Both the position numbers and the translations under genes were made by a program. Positions 40,989-48,913 of a stretch of DNA of 64,000 nucleotides are shown here, in pieces (position 1 is the first letter of the stretch; each line of letters opens with the position of its first letter). Source of the stretch: Streptosporangium becharense (lineage in GTDB: Bacteria; Actinomycetota; Actinomycetes; Streptosporangiales; Streptosporangiaceae); assembly GCF_014204985.1 (NCBI RefSeq), contig NZ_JACHMP010000001.1, positions 7,440,001-7,504,000 of the forward strand. The letters are read 5' to 3'. Under the pieces are notes generated by a model, which saw nothing but the letters and a program-made list of their open reading frames with translations, had not been told where the DNA came from and did no database searches.

Positions 40989-42110
40989 TCAGTCGACCGA
41001 GGCCAGCACGTGCTCCACCACCATCACGGCAGCGCCGGTCATGCCCGCCCGGTCGCCCAGCTCGCTGGCCTGGATGCGCAGGTGCTCGGTGGCCAGCGGC
41101 AGCGAGCGGCTGTAGACGACCTCGCGCACCCCGGCCAGCACGTGCTCTCCCGACTCGGCCAGCGCTCCGCCGATGACGACGGTCGCGGGGTTGAAGAAGT
41201 TGACCATCGAGGCGAGCACGGTGCCGATCTGGCGTCCGGCCTGCCGTACGAGCTGGATGGCGCGCATGTCGCCCGCGCGGACCAGGTCCACCACGTCACG
41301 ACTGGTCACGGCGCCTTCAAGCTGGGCGGCCAGGGCCGCGCCCCCGGCGATGGCCTCCAGGCAGCCGGTGTTGCCGCAGCGGCACAGCACGTCTTCGCCG
41401 CCGGCCACCTGGATGTGGCCGATGTCGCCGGCGGCGCCCCGAGCGCCCCGGTGCAGCCGCCGGTCGGAGATGATGCCGCAGCCGATACCTGTGCCGATCT
41501 TGACGAAGATCAGGTGATCCGTCTGCGGGTGGGCGGCCCAGTGCTCGCCCAGGGCCATGATGTTGACGTCGTTGTCGACCAGGACCGGTACGCCGAGCCG
41601 TTCGTTCAGCCACTCAGGCACGGCGAAGCCGTCCCAGCCGGGCATGATCGGCGGGCTGACCGGGCGTCCCGAGGCGTGCGCGACCGGGCCGGGCAGGCCG
41701 ACGCCGACGCCGCAGACGTCGCCGAGCGTGTAGCCCGCCTCGGCGAGCAGTTCGGTGAAGCTGGTGACGAGCCAGCCGAGCGTGGCCTCGGGGCCGCGGT
41801 CGATCCGCACGTCCGCCGTGCGCTCGGCCAGGATCGTGGTGGCCAGGTCGGTCACCGCCAGCCGGTCGTGCGTCGCACCCAGGTCGGCGGTGAGCACGAC
41901 CCGGGCGGCCTGGTTGAAGGAGAAGGCGGTGGCCGGCCGGCCGCCTGAGGTGATGGTCTCCTCGTGCGGCACGATCCAGCGGTCGCTCAGGAGGGCGTCG
42001 AGCCGCTGCGTGATCGTCGATCTGGCCAGCCCCGTGAGCTGGGCCAGGTCGGCCTTCGTCCGGGCCTGGCCGTCCCTGAGTATGGCGAGCAGTGCTCCCA
42101 TGCTTTCCAC
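40989..42110 (-). CDS. ROK-family transcriptional repressor
   Basis: The 373-residue protein has an N-terminal winged helix (TKADLAQLTGLARSTITQRLDALL) and a ROK sugar-kinase-like domain. The zinc-binding motif CRCGNTGCLEA and its upstream histidine (GDIGHIQVAGG) are intact, as are VDNDVN and KIGTGIGCG. Such proteins repress sugar genes until a sugar or glucosamine-type ligand binds. GTG 42110 has GAGGAG seven bases upstream; ATG 42101 is an alternative. It most likely controls the secreted sugar-oxidising protein on the same strand and perhaps the lost genes between them. An inverted repeat lies in its own promoter region. Confidence 0.88.
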   Translation of the reverse strand: MESMGALLAILRDGQARTKADLAQLTGLARSTITQRLDALLSDRWIVPHEETITSGGRPATAFSFNQAARVVLTADLGATHDRLAVTDLATTILAERTADVRIDRGPEATLGWLVTSFTELLAEAGYTLGDVCGVGVGLPGPVAHASGRPVSPPIMPGWDGFAVPEWLNERLGVPVLVDNDVNIMALGEHWAAHPQTDHLIFVKIGTGIGCGIISDRRLHRGARGAAGDIGHIQVAGGEDVLCRCGNTGCLEAIAGGAALAAQLEGAVTSRDVVDLVRAGDMRAIQLVRQAGRQIGTVLASMVNFFNPATVVIGGALAESGEHVLAGVREVVYSRSLPLATEHLRIQASELGDRAGMTGAAVMVVEHVLASVD

Positions 42111-42161
42111 CCGAGTTCTCCTCGTATATGGCTATTCACTTTTGTATCATGACTTTTGCTT

Positions 42162-42190
42162 GACCGCAGATATAAGTCGCTTTTGCGGTC
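42162..42190. promoter_or_regulatory. Inverted repeat GACCGCA / TGCGGTC, candidate ROK operator
   Basis: GACCGCA (42162-42168) and TGCGGTC (42184-42190) are perfect inverted half-sites about 22 bp centre to centre, two helical turns. They lie 52-80 bp upstream of the ROK start codon, suiting autoregulation by a dimer. Confidence 0.45.
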
Positions 42191-42477
42191 CAACTATAGT
42201 GGCGATTATGTCGATATTCGACGTAACTGTGAAGGTTGGGCCGCGCGCAGCATGGCCAGAGAACGCCTCGTGTCGCCACATTTCGGAGCTGATCCTTGAA
42301 CGGCGCCGGTGCGCGGATCCGTCCGGGGTGAAGGCCTGCGGAGGGGTGTCGATGGGAGTTGAAGGGATCGAGCCCGGCTCGCCATGCCCTGTGATGTGGT
42401 ACGGGGAGAGCCCGGCGGCTCCTGATCCCCTTCGGAGGAGGCTTTCTTCAAAGGAAGGGGCGGGCGGAACGCCTCCC

Positions 42478-42498
42478 CATCGTAGGAAATCTACGATG
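42478..42498. promoter_or_regulatory. Perfect 8-bp dyad CATCGTAG-N5-CTACGATG
   Basis: The arms 42478-42485 and 42491-42498 are perfect complements, 77 bases before the PhzF-like start. Size and spacing fit an operator for a small dimeric repressor. An RNA hairpin is also possible. Confidence 0.5.
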
Positions 42499-42574
42499 TA
42501 AAGGAGCTTGCCGCTGGTTTCCCAGCAAGAACAGCCTTTCCTCATACGGAACGCGGCCCGGCATACTCGGCGGC

Positions 42575-43405
42575 ATGCGCCGCTCCTTCCAGCAGGTCGA
42601 CGTCTTCGGCGAGACTCCCTACCTCGGCAACCCGGTCGCCGTCGTCCTCGACGGCGAGGGGCTGACCACCGGGGAGATGCTGCGGTTCGCGCACTGGACG
42701 AACCTGTCGGAGACCACCTTCGTGCTGCCGCCGAGCGTGCCGGGTGCGGACTACCGGGTGCGGATCTTCACGCCGACCGGCGAACTGCCCTTCGCCGGGC
42801 ACCCCACCCTGGGCACCTGCCACGCGTGGCTGTCGGCCGGCGGCGCACCGGCCCGCCCCGGCGTGGTCGTGCAGGAGTGCGGGGCGGGCCTGGTGCCGGT
42901 GCGTGACACGGCGGACGGCCGCGCCTTCGCCGCACCCCCGCTGCTGCGTTCCGGGCCCGTCGAGGAGTCGCTGGTCGAGCACCTCGCCCGGGTACTGGGC
43001 GTCGGCCGCGCCGCGATCGCGGACGCGCAGTGGGCCGACAACGGCCCCGGGTGGGTGGCCGTGCTGCTGTCGAGCGCCGAGGAGGTCCTCGCGCTGCGGC
43101 CGGGGCTCGTCGACCTCGACGTGGGCGTGGCCGGTCCCTACCCGCCGGGGTCGCCCTGTGCCTTCGAGGTGCGCGCGTTCTTCCCCAAGGACGGCGCCAC
43201 CGTCGAGGATCCGGTGACCGGCAGCCTGAACGCCTCGCTCGCGCAGTGGCTGCTGCGCACCGGCCGGGCCGAGACGCCGTACGTGGCGAGCCAGGGGACC
43301 GCGCTCGGCCGCGCCGGACGCGTCCACGTTTCCCGCGACCCCGGCGGGACCATCTGGGTGGGCGGCACCACCGTGACCCGCGTCACCGGGCAGGTGGAAC
43401 TCTGA
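42575..43405 (+). CDS. PhzF-family isomerase/epimerase
   Basis: The 276-residue protein belongs to the PhzF superfamily, a two-domain diaminopimelate-epimerase-like fold. The catalytic glutamate is Glu46 in NLSETTFVLP. FTPTGELPFAGHPTLGTCHAW and GATVEDPVTGSLNASLAQWL are signature blocks. PhzF of phenazine synthesis isomerises dihydro-hydroxyanthranilate, but most family members have no known substrate, and no phenazine genes are near. It stands alone on the plus strand. Confidence 0.88.
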   Translation: MRRSFQQVDVFGETPYLGNPVAVVLDGEGLTTGEMLRFAHWTNLSETTFVLPPSVPGADYRVRIFTPTGELPFAGHPTLGTCHAWLSAGGAPARPGVVVQECGAGLVPVRDTADGRAFAAPPLLRSGPVEESLVEHLARVLGVGRAAIADAQWADNGPGWVAVLLSSAEEVLALRPGLVDLDVGVAGPYPPGSPCAFEVRAFFPKDGATVEDPVTGSLNASLAQWLLRTGRAETPYVASQGTALGRAGRVHVSRDPGGTIWVGGTTVTRVTGQVEL

Positions 43406-43520
43406 AGGGTCCCGCACTCCGGAACATCGCAAAGCCGTTCCGGGCGGACGCCCTCACCCGGTGACCGCCCGGGGTGTGGCCGACTGGTGTGTGGTGACCG
43501 GCCGGCGTGTGCTGACCGGC

Positions 43521-44771
43521 TCAGCCCCGGACGACGGCGTCAGCGGCGCGCGCCGTGTCGGTATGCCCGGGGCCTGACACGAGGCGCCTGCCCAGCCGTT
43601 GCGCCGGGGCCTCCACGAGACGCCATGTCAGCGCGCTGAGTCCGAGCAGCAGCCCCACCACGCCCGCCAGCGCCAGAAGCCGCAGACCCGCCGGCACCGC
43701 CAGCGGCTCCGGCCAGAACCACTCGACGCTCTCCAGCAGCAGGGGATGAAGCAGGTAGATCGAGTAGCTGACCAGCCCCAGCCAGGTCAGCGCACGCGGC
43801 AGCCTCCGGTGGCGCAGTACCGCCATTCCGGCGGCGAAGGTGAGCCAGGCGGCGGCGACGGCCGTCTGCAGGCCGAGTTCGTCCCGCGCCAGCCAGAGAG
43901 CGCACAGCGGCACCAGGGCCACCCACGCCGCGTTCTTCCAGGAGGTCTCGCCCTGCTCGGCCCGGTACAGCGCCGTACCGGCGAACATGGTGGCCAGGAT
44001 CATCCACCCCTGCCAGGGGGCGGCGGGATATTGCTGGTTGACGGCCAGCAGCACGAGCACGGTGACCCCCACGACGATCGCACCCGCCCGGCGTGACGCC
44101 CCCGAGCCTCGCAGGACGGCGACCATGCCCGCCGCCACCAACGCGATCACCACCAGCGTCACGGTGAGCATCCGGCCCTGCCCGCCGACCGACAGCAGCG
44201 CGACCGGCAGGCAGGCGCCGCCCACCACGGCGACCGCGGCGGAGCCGAGCGCGCCCGTGGTGCTCCACCGGTTCACCCCGAGGGCGAACATCGCGGTGAG
44301 CAGCAGGTAGAAGGCCATCTCGTAGGAGAGCGTCCACAGCACGTTCACCAGGTTCGGCATATAGAGCAGGTTCTGCAGCATCGTCAGATGACCCAGGGTC
44401 AGGGACACCGGCCGGGAATTCCATCGGCCGTCCAGAGCGTCCCAGCCCGCCATCACCAACAGGGCCATTCCCGCGACGCACACGGCGTACATCGGGTACA
44501 GCCGGAAGAAACGAGAGACCCAGAAGGCCCGCAGGCTGCCCCGCCGTTCCAGGGACGCGGGCACGATATATCCGCTGACCAAGAAGAACACCATCACCCC
44601 GTACCAGCCGGGCTCGAAGACCGCCTTGACCGGGAAACGCGCCTCGGGTAACAGCGGCTTGAGCGCGTGTTCGAAGACCACCGCCAGGGCGGCGACGCCC
44701 CGTAAGGCGTCGAGCCAGTCCAGGCGCCGGGTTTGCTGCGGAATCATCTCGACAGTCGACATTCGGGTCAT
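43521..44771 (-). CDS. Acyltransferase 3 (OafA-like) membrane protein
   Basis: The 416-residue protein has about ten hydrophobic helices and the acyltransferase-3 features: LDWLDALRGVAALAVVFEHA with the catalytic histidine, FFLVSGYIVPASLERRGS, FWVSRFFRLYPMY and, late, SYSIYLLHPL. The family acylates sugars or lipids at the membrane. It is followed upstream on the same strand by a family-2 glycosyltransferase, so cell-surface glycan decoration is likely. No ribosome-binding site is clear. ATG 44762 is an alternative start. The substrate is unknown. Confidence 0.85.
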   Translation of the reverse strand: MTRMSTVEMIPQQTRRLDWLDALRGVAALAVVFEHALKPLLPEARFPVKAVFEPGWYGVMVFFLVSGYIVPASLERRGSLRAFWVSRFFRLYPMYAVCVAGMALLVMAGWDALDGRWNSRPVSLTLGHLTMLQNLLYMPNLVNVLWTLSYEMAFYLLLTAMFALGVNRWSTTGALGSAAVAVVGGACLPVALLSVGGQGRMLTVTLVVIALVAAGMVAVLRGSGASRRAGAIVVGVTVLVLLAVNQQYPAAPWQGWMILATMFAGTALYRAEQGETSWKNAAWVALVPLCALWLARDELGLQTAVAAAWLTFAAGMAVLRHRRLPRALTWLGLVSYSIYLLHPLLLESVEWFWPEPLAVPAGLRLLALAGVVGLLLGLSALTWRLVEAPAQRLGRRLVSGPGHTDTARAADAVVRG

Positions 44772-45036
44772 GTTATCGGCCGATTATGCGTCCCGCTGAC
44801 ATTCCCGGCGGCACTCGAATCGGCCCGCGGCATTGTTCTGTGCCCAGGTGCGCCGGAATCTATGCCGTTCACGGATGAAATGCGTGGGACAGATCAGTGG
44901 CGGGAATCGGCGATTCCCCGTAACGGGGAGTCATGCACCCGGTTGGAATTCGGTGCCTTCGCCACGGTGTTTCCTCATCGGCACCCGCGTACCCGGCCGT
45001 GTGCCGCGCGCAACCGTGCGCCGGACCGGGATCGTG

Positions 45037-45912
45037 TCAGGAAGGGGGTGTGCCGGTCACCGGGGCCGGGGCGTGCGCCGCGGCGTCCAGTGCCCGCCGG
45101 GCCGCCTCCACGGCCGGTGGCAGGAGGCGGCGACCGGTCAGGGCCCGGGGGAGGCGGGGTACGGCGGCCCGCAGCCCGGCCCGCCCGTCGCGTCCGTCGC
45201 GGGCGGCGGCCAGGACGGTGCGCGCCACCACCGGCCAGGGGCGGCGCATGACCGCGGTGAGCACCCGGTTCCGGGCGGCGAGCGCTCGCCGGGCACGAGG
45301 GGAGCGCGCGGGGGAGGGGTGATGGTGGGCCACGACGTCCTCGACGTAGGCGAGTCCCCACCCGGCGGCGGCCATGTCCAGGGCGAGCCGCTCCTCCTCC
45401 CCGAAGAAGAAGACCACGTCGTCGAAGCCCCCGGCGGCCAGGTACGCCTCCCGGCGCACCACGGCCCCGCAGGCCAGAAAGCCCAGCACGCTCGGGCCGG
45501 GCAGGTCGGGCTCGGTCCCCAGCGGGGAGGCGGCCATCCGGGAGCAGACCGGGTCCGGACGCTGCTGGGGACCCACCAGGACGCGTCCGGCCAGCAGGCC
45601 CAGGCGTGGGTGGGCGTCGAGCACGTCCGCGGCGCGCTCCAGTGCTCCGGGTGCCCACCAGGAGTCGTCGTCGGCGAAGGCGACGTAGGGGGTGGCGGCG
45701 AGCCGCACCCCCGTGTTGCGGGCCGGCGCGCCGAGGTTGCGTCCCAGTTCGACCACCTCGACGTGGGGGAACCGCCTGCGGACGGAGGCGGCGGTGTCGT
45801 CCGCGGAACCGTTGTCGAGGAGGATCACCGGACCCTCGTGGCGGGGCAGCGATCGGGCGAGGTCGTCCCGGCGGTCCCGGGTGGCCACCACCACCGTCAC
45901 GGGTGCCGTCAT
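45037..45912 (-). CDS. Family 2 glycosyltransferase
   Basis: The 291-residue protein opens with VTVVVATRDRRDDL and carries LLDNGSADDT, a metal motif FADDDSWW and a late GGFDDVVFFFGEEERLALDM block. This is a GT-A glycosyltransferase of family 2, rhamnosyltransferase-like. ATG 45912 fits the start of the conserved fold. The longer open frame upstream contains a partial copy of the same start region. It probably modifies a cell-surface polymer with the downstream acyltransferase. There are no transmembrane helices. Confidence 0.82.
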   Translation of the reverse strand: MTAPVTVVVATRDRRDDLARSLPRHEGPVILLDNGSADDTAASVRRRFPHVEVVELGRNLGAPARNTGVRLAATPYVAFADDDSWWAPGALERAADVLDAHPRLGLLAGRVLVGPQQRPDPVCSRMAASPLGTEPDLPGPSVLGFLACGAVVRREAYLAAGGFDDVVFFFGEEERLALDMAAAGWGLAYVEDVVAHHHPSPARSPRARRALAARNRVLTAVMRRPWPVVARTVLAAARDGRDGRAGLRAAVPRLPRALTGRRLLPPAVEAARRALDAAAHAPAPVTGTPPS

Positions 45913-45998
45913 GCCGTCGCCATTGGGTGCGCTCGCGCGCCGAGGGCATCGCCACGCTCCACCACTGTCACGCGTGCCGTCATACCGTCGCCATCCCG
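45889..45998. repeat. Partial duplication of the glycosyltransferase 5' end
   Basis: About 37 bases around the start codon (45889-45925) recur imperfectly at about 45962-45998. Both copies encode GDGMTA-VTVV on the minus strand. The upstream copy runs off into an unrelated frame. Confidence 0.65.
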
Positions 45999-46178
45999 CA
46001 GAGTCGCTTCCGTACTGGAATCGGCCGATCGCGTATCGTGACATACCCCCGCATTCAGGTGGAAAACTCCGGTGGTCCCCAGGTGCCGCACGCCGTCGGC
46101 GGCATCCGGCGGCCCGGTGTGAGCTGCGGATACCTGGGAACCGTGGTCGTTGGTGCGAGGGGATGCGAGGTGGGAGCC

Positions 46179-46631
46179 ATGGGTTCGGGGATACCGGTGA
46201 TCGCCAGCCTGTCGGAACTGGTGGAACTGCTGGGCACGCGGCAGGGGCTCTTCATCCGGTGGTCTCCGGAGCTGGACCGGGATGTGGTCGGCGGCTGCAG
46301 CCGCGACGCGCTCACCGGCGCGCCGCTGCCCGGTCTGTCGGCCAACCCGCTGGACGTCGAGAGCTGGTGGGGCGACCGTTCACCGCGGCTGTGGGCCGCG
46401 CGGCGGCTGTACGACTACTCCCACATCCGCGAGCACCGCGGCCCCGGAGTCAGGGCATGGGTGCTCGCGGGGGAGGAGGTGGGAAGGGGGCCCGACAACG
46501 AGCCTCTCATCGAGTGCCACGAGGTGCTGGGCGCCGTCGACGACGCCGTGATGAAGGAGGCGTACGACCTCGTCAGCGCACAGCGGTCCGAGGTGTGGGG
46601 GACACTCGACCGTCAGCGGAGGCCCGGCTGA
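46179..46631 (+). CDS. DUF6098-family protein
   Basis: The 150-residue protein resembles an actinobacterial family annotated DUF6098. Its core reads LFIRWSPELD, GLSANPLDVESWWGD, LWAARRLYDYSHIRE and GPGVRAWVLAGEEVGRGPDNEPL. No enzymatic residues are known and there is no signal peptide. ATG 46179 is preceded by GAGGTGGGAG. It stands alone with convergent and divergent neighbours. The function is unknown. Confidence 0.8.
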   Translation: MGSGIPVIASLSELVELLGTRQGLFIRWSPELDRDVVGGCSRDALTGAPLPGLSANPLDVESWWGDRSPRLWAARRLYDYSHIREHRGPGVRAWVLAGEEVGRGPDNEPLIECHEVLGAVDDAVMKEAYDLVSAQRSEVWGTLDRQRRPG

Positions 46632-46662
46632 GAACGGGTCCGCGGGTGACGCGACCGGGACG

Positions 46663-46723
46663 GCGGTCGTGCGGGGCGGTCATGTGGGGGGCGTGCGGCG
46701 GTCATGCGGAGCGGTCGTGCGGG
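46663..46723. repeat. Degenerate GCGGTCGTGCGGG repeats
   Basis: Four imperfect copies of a 13-bp unit lie between the convergent DUF6098 and phosphoesterase genes (46663, 46676, 46698 and 46711). Confidence 0.7.
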
Positions 46724-46763
46724 GCCGGGGGACCGGCCGGGCCGCGACCGTGGGCCGCGCGGG

Positions 46764-47246
46764 TCAGGTGACCGGGACGATGGCGGCTTCGGCGAGGCGG
46801 CCGTCCTCGATCCGCAGCACGCCGACGGTCCCGTGGGGCTGGCGGCGGCGGTCGGTGGGCGAGCCCGGGTTGAAGATGCGCAGACCGTTCTCGCTGTGGT
46901 CCAGCGGGATGTGCGAGTGCCCGAACACCACGAGGTCCGCGGTGGGGAACCGGCGCCGCAGCCGGGCGACGCGTCCCGCGGCCGGCCCGCTGTCGTGGAT
47001 CACCGCCACGCGCAGCCCGCCGAGGTCCAGTTCGAGGGTGTCGGGGGCGGTCACGTCGGGCCCGTCGTTGTTGCCCCTGACCGCGTGGACCGGGGCGTAG
47101 GCGGCCAGCTCGTCGAGCACCCCGGCCGTGCAGACGTCACCGGCGTGCAGGATCAGGTCCGCGTCCCGTAGGTGCTCGGCCACGGGCGGCGGGCACCCCT
47201 TCCACCGGCGAGGGGCGTGGGTGTCGGACAGCACCACCACCTTCAT
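46764..47246 (-). CDS. YfcE/MJ0936-type metallophosphoesterase
   Basis: The 160-residue protein is a small calcineurin-fold phosphodiesterase with SDTHAPRRW, HAGDV, GNNDGPD, the histidine in IHDSG and FGHSHIP. It would bind two metals and cleave phosphodiesters such as bis-p-nitrophenyl phosphate. The biological substrate is unknown. It is a single-gene unit on the minus strand. Length matches the family. Confidence 0.88.
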   Translation of the reverse strand: MKVVVLSDTHAPRRWKGCPPPVAEHLRDADLILHAGDVCTAGVLDELAAYAPVHAVRGNNDGPDVTAPDTLELDLGGLRVAVIHDSGPAAGRVARLRRRFPTADLVVFGHSHIPLDHSENGLRIFNPGSPTDRRRQPHGTVGVLRIEDGRLAEAAIVPVT

Positions 47247-47300
47247 CCTCCCATCGTGCCACCCTCGCCGGAGGATCCCGGATTCCGGGAGGTGCCGGGG

Positions 47301-47330
47301 GCTTCCGGAGGCTTCCGGAGGCTTCCGGAG
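47301..47330. repeat. Three perfect 10-bp tandem units GCTTCCGGAG
   Basis: The units start at 47301, 47311 and 47321. They lie just before the broken sugar-permease sequence, possibly at a deletion junction. Confidence 0.9.
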
Positions 47331-47364
47331 GCACTGTCATGACCCGTTCCCTACCCCCGGGACC

Positions 47365-47670
47365 ATGGCGGTGGCGGCCATGGCCGGGTACGCGTTCGCG
47401 CGCATCCGCTTCCCCGGGCAGAACGCGCTCTTCCTGGTCGTCCTGCTGGGGCTGCTCATCCCCAGCGAGGTCACGATCGTGCCCCTGTTCCAGATGTTCC
47501 ACGGGCTGGGGCTGACCGACACCCACTGGCCGCTGATCGTGGTGCCGGTCCTCGGCGCGCCGAGCGTGCTCGCCGCCGCCTCGATGACGGCGCTACCGGT
47601 GCTCGTGGTGTTCGTCCTGGCCCAGCGGCAGTTCATCGAGGGCCTGGCCCACACCGGCCTGAAGGGCTGA
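47365..47670 (+). pseudogene. Remnant of a MalG-type sugar ABC transporter permease
   Basis: The frame encodes AMAGYAFARIRFPG, then LIPSEVTIVPLFQMFHGLGLTDT, which is the second to third helix region of MalG-type permeases. It jumps directly to a typical C-terminal end (ALPVLVVFVLAQRQFIEGL, TGLKG). The first helices and about 100 residues in the middle, including the EAA loop that contacts the ATPase, are missing. It cannot function as a permease. Its 3' end overlaps the antisense membrane protein gene by 78 bases. Confidence 0.7.
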
Positions 47671-48747
47671 CCGGCCGGCCCCGGCCCGCCCCGGGTCTTC
47701 TCCGCCCCCCTGAGGGCCGGTGTCCCCGGCGCTCGGGGGGCGCCCGCCGCGGCCGGCGTCCCGGGAGGTGAGGAGCAGGACCGTCCCCGCGAGGTAGAGG
47801 AGCCCGGCCGCACCCGCCGGCCATGGGATCACACCCTCGCACCAGGCCGTGTACCGGCTTTCGGCGAAGTCGTCCAACGGCAGGAAACACACGTAGGCAG
47901 CCGCGGCCGTATGCGGTACGAGACCCACCGCCACGACGGTCCGCACCGCCGCCGTCGCACCCCAGAGCCGCACGAGAGCCGCCACGAGCAGGGGGAACAC
48001 GGCGAGGGTGGCGTAGACTTCCGCCAAATCCTGGAGGTCGTGCAGCGCGTACAGCAGCCGGAAGTCCTCCTCGTCGGCGAGCCTCAGCTCGACCGTTGCC
48101 TTCGCGACGAGGGCCAGGCTCACTCCCATGATCACCAGCTCGCACAGGGCCGCTCCCGCCATGAACGCGGCGGCGTGCCTCGCCCTCCGCCTCCCGCGGT
48201 CCCGTGCCGTCGCGTCTCCGTCCCGCGTGCTGGCGGCGCCGGTGACCGGGGCGACGTCTCCCCGTACCTCGTTCCGATCGTCCCGCCCCACCCGGCGGCC
48301 CGGCCCGGGGAAGAAGACCAGGGCCGCCCCCGCGAGGTAGAGGAGCCCGGCCGCGCACCCCAGTCCCAGAAGCACGTCCGGGTACCACTCCGTGCCCGAG
48401 TGGTACCCGGAGCCCGCCCCCAGCAGGAGGTAGAGAGGAAACGTCGCGTACGGCACGCAACCCGCCGTCACGGCGATCCGCATTCCCCCGGTCGCGCCCC
48501 ACCACCAGATCAGAGCCGCGATGACCAGCGGAACGAGACCCACCTGCGCGCAGCGGACCACGCACCCCTGGAGATACCCGTACCAGATCTCCAGGGGTGC
48601 GCCCGGCCCGTCGGCGTACTTCAGCTCCAACCCCACGATCGGCAGGAGGACGAGGCCGACCGCCACGCCCAACAGCCCGCACCCGGACGCGGCGAGCAGG
48701 CACACGACGGCCCGCCCCCCGCTCCGGGTCCTCCATTCCCTCAGCAT
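47593..48747 (-). CDS. Membrane protein made of two similar four-helix halves
   Basis: The 384-residue protein has about eight hydrophobic helices in two halves joined by a charged linker (about residues 150-195). Each half ends with a matching segment, GLLYLAGAALVFF and GLLYLAGTVLLLT, and each contains WGAT followed by a VP-rich helix, so an internal duplication is likely. AAAGGAG precedes ATG 48747 by about five bases. The last 45 residues are low-complexity and read antisense through the permease remnant, so the natural end may once have been different. The function is unknown. Confidence 0.6.
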   Translation of the reverse strand: MLREWRTRSGGRAVVCLLAASGCGLLGVAVGLVLLPIVGLELKYADGPGAPLEIWYGYLQGCVVRCAQVGLVPLVIAALIWWWGATGGMRIAVTAGCVPYATFPLYLLLGAGSGYHSGTEWYPDVLLGLGCAAGLLYLAGAALVFFPGPGRRVGRDDRNEVRGDVAPVTGAASTRDGDATARDRGRRRARHAAAFMAGAALCELVIMGVSLALVAKATVELRLADEEDFRLLYALHDLQDLAEVYATLAVFPLLVAALVRLWGATAAVRTVVAVGLVPHTAAAAYVCFLPLDDFAESRYTAWCEGVIPWPAGAAGLLYLAGTVLLLTSRDAGRGGRPPSAGDTGPQGGGEDPGRAGAGRSALQAGVGQALDELPLGQDEHHEHR

Positions 48748-48890
48748 GACGCTCCTTTCAGGAGGTGATCATGGTGAAGGCCGCTTGGAGAGTACTTGGA
48801 GGTCACTGGCCGGGCTCCGGCGTCGACGCCGGCGGACGTCGGACGGCGACGTCCCGGAGTCCGGTTTCACGCCGTACCGGGGTCTAGGGG

Positions 48891-48908
48891 ATAAAAATTC
48901 CTTTTTAT
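48891..48908. promoter_or_regulatory. ATAAAAA-TTCC-TTTTTAT dyad upstream of exoprotein
   Basis: A perfect 7-bp AT-only dyad lies at 48891-48897 and 48902-48908, immediately before the possible TTG start at 48914. An AT palindrome is rare in such a genome. It may be a promoter element or operator, which would favour the later start at 48959. Confidence 0.45.
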
Positions 48909-48913
48909 GACAC

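Larger units (their letters stand above)
42111..42574. other. 464-bp divergent region between ROK and PhzF-like genes
   Basis: No gene is seen. The part next to the ROK gene (42111-42235) is unusually AT-rich and carries inverted repeats at 42162-42190 and 42210-42222 (GTCGA-TAT-TCGAC). The part next to the PhzF-like gene carries a perfect dyad at 42478-42498. Confidence 0.6.

Noticed and set aside
42575-43405. Phenazine biosynthesis
   Set aside because: The PhzF family is broad and no other phenazine genes are present.
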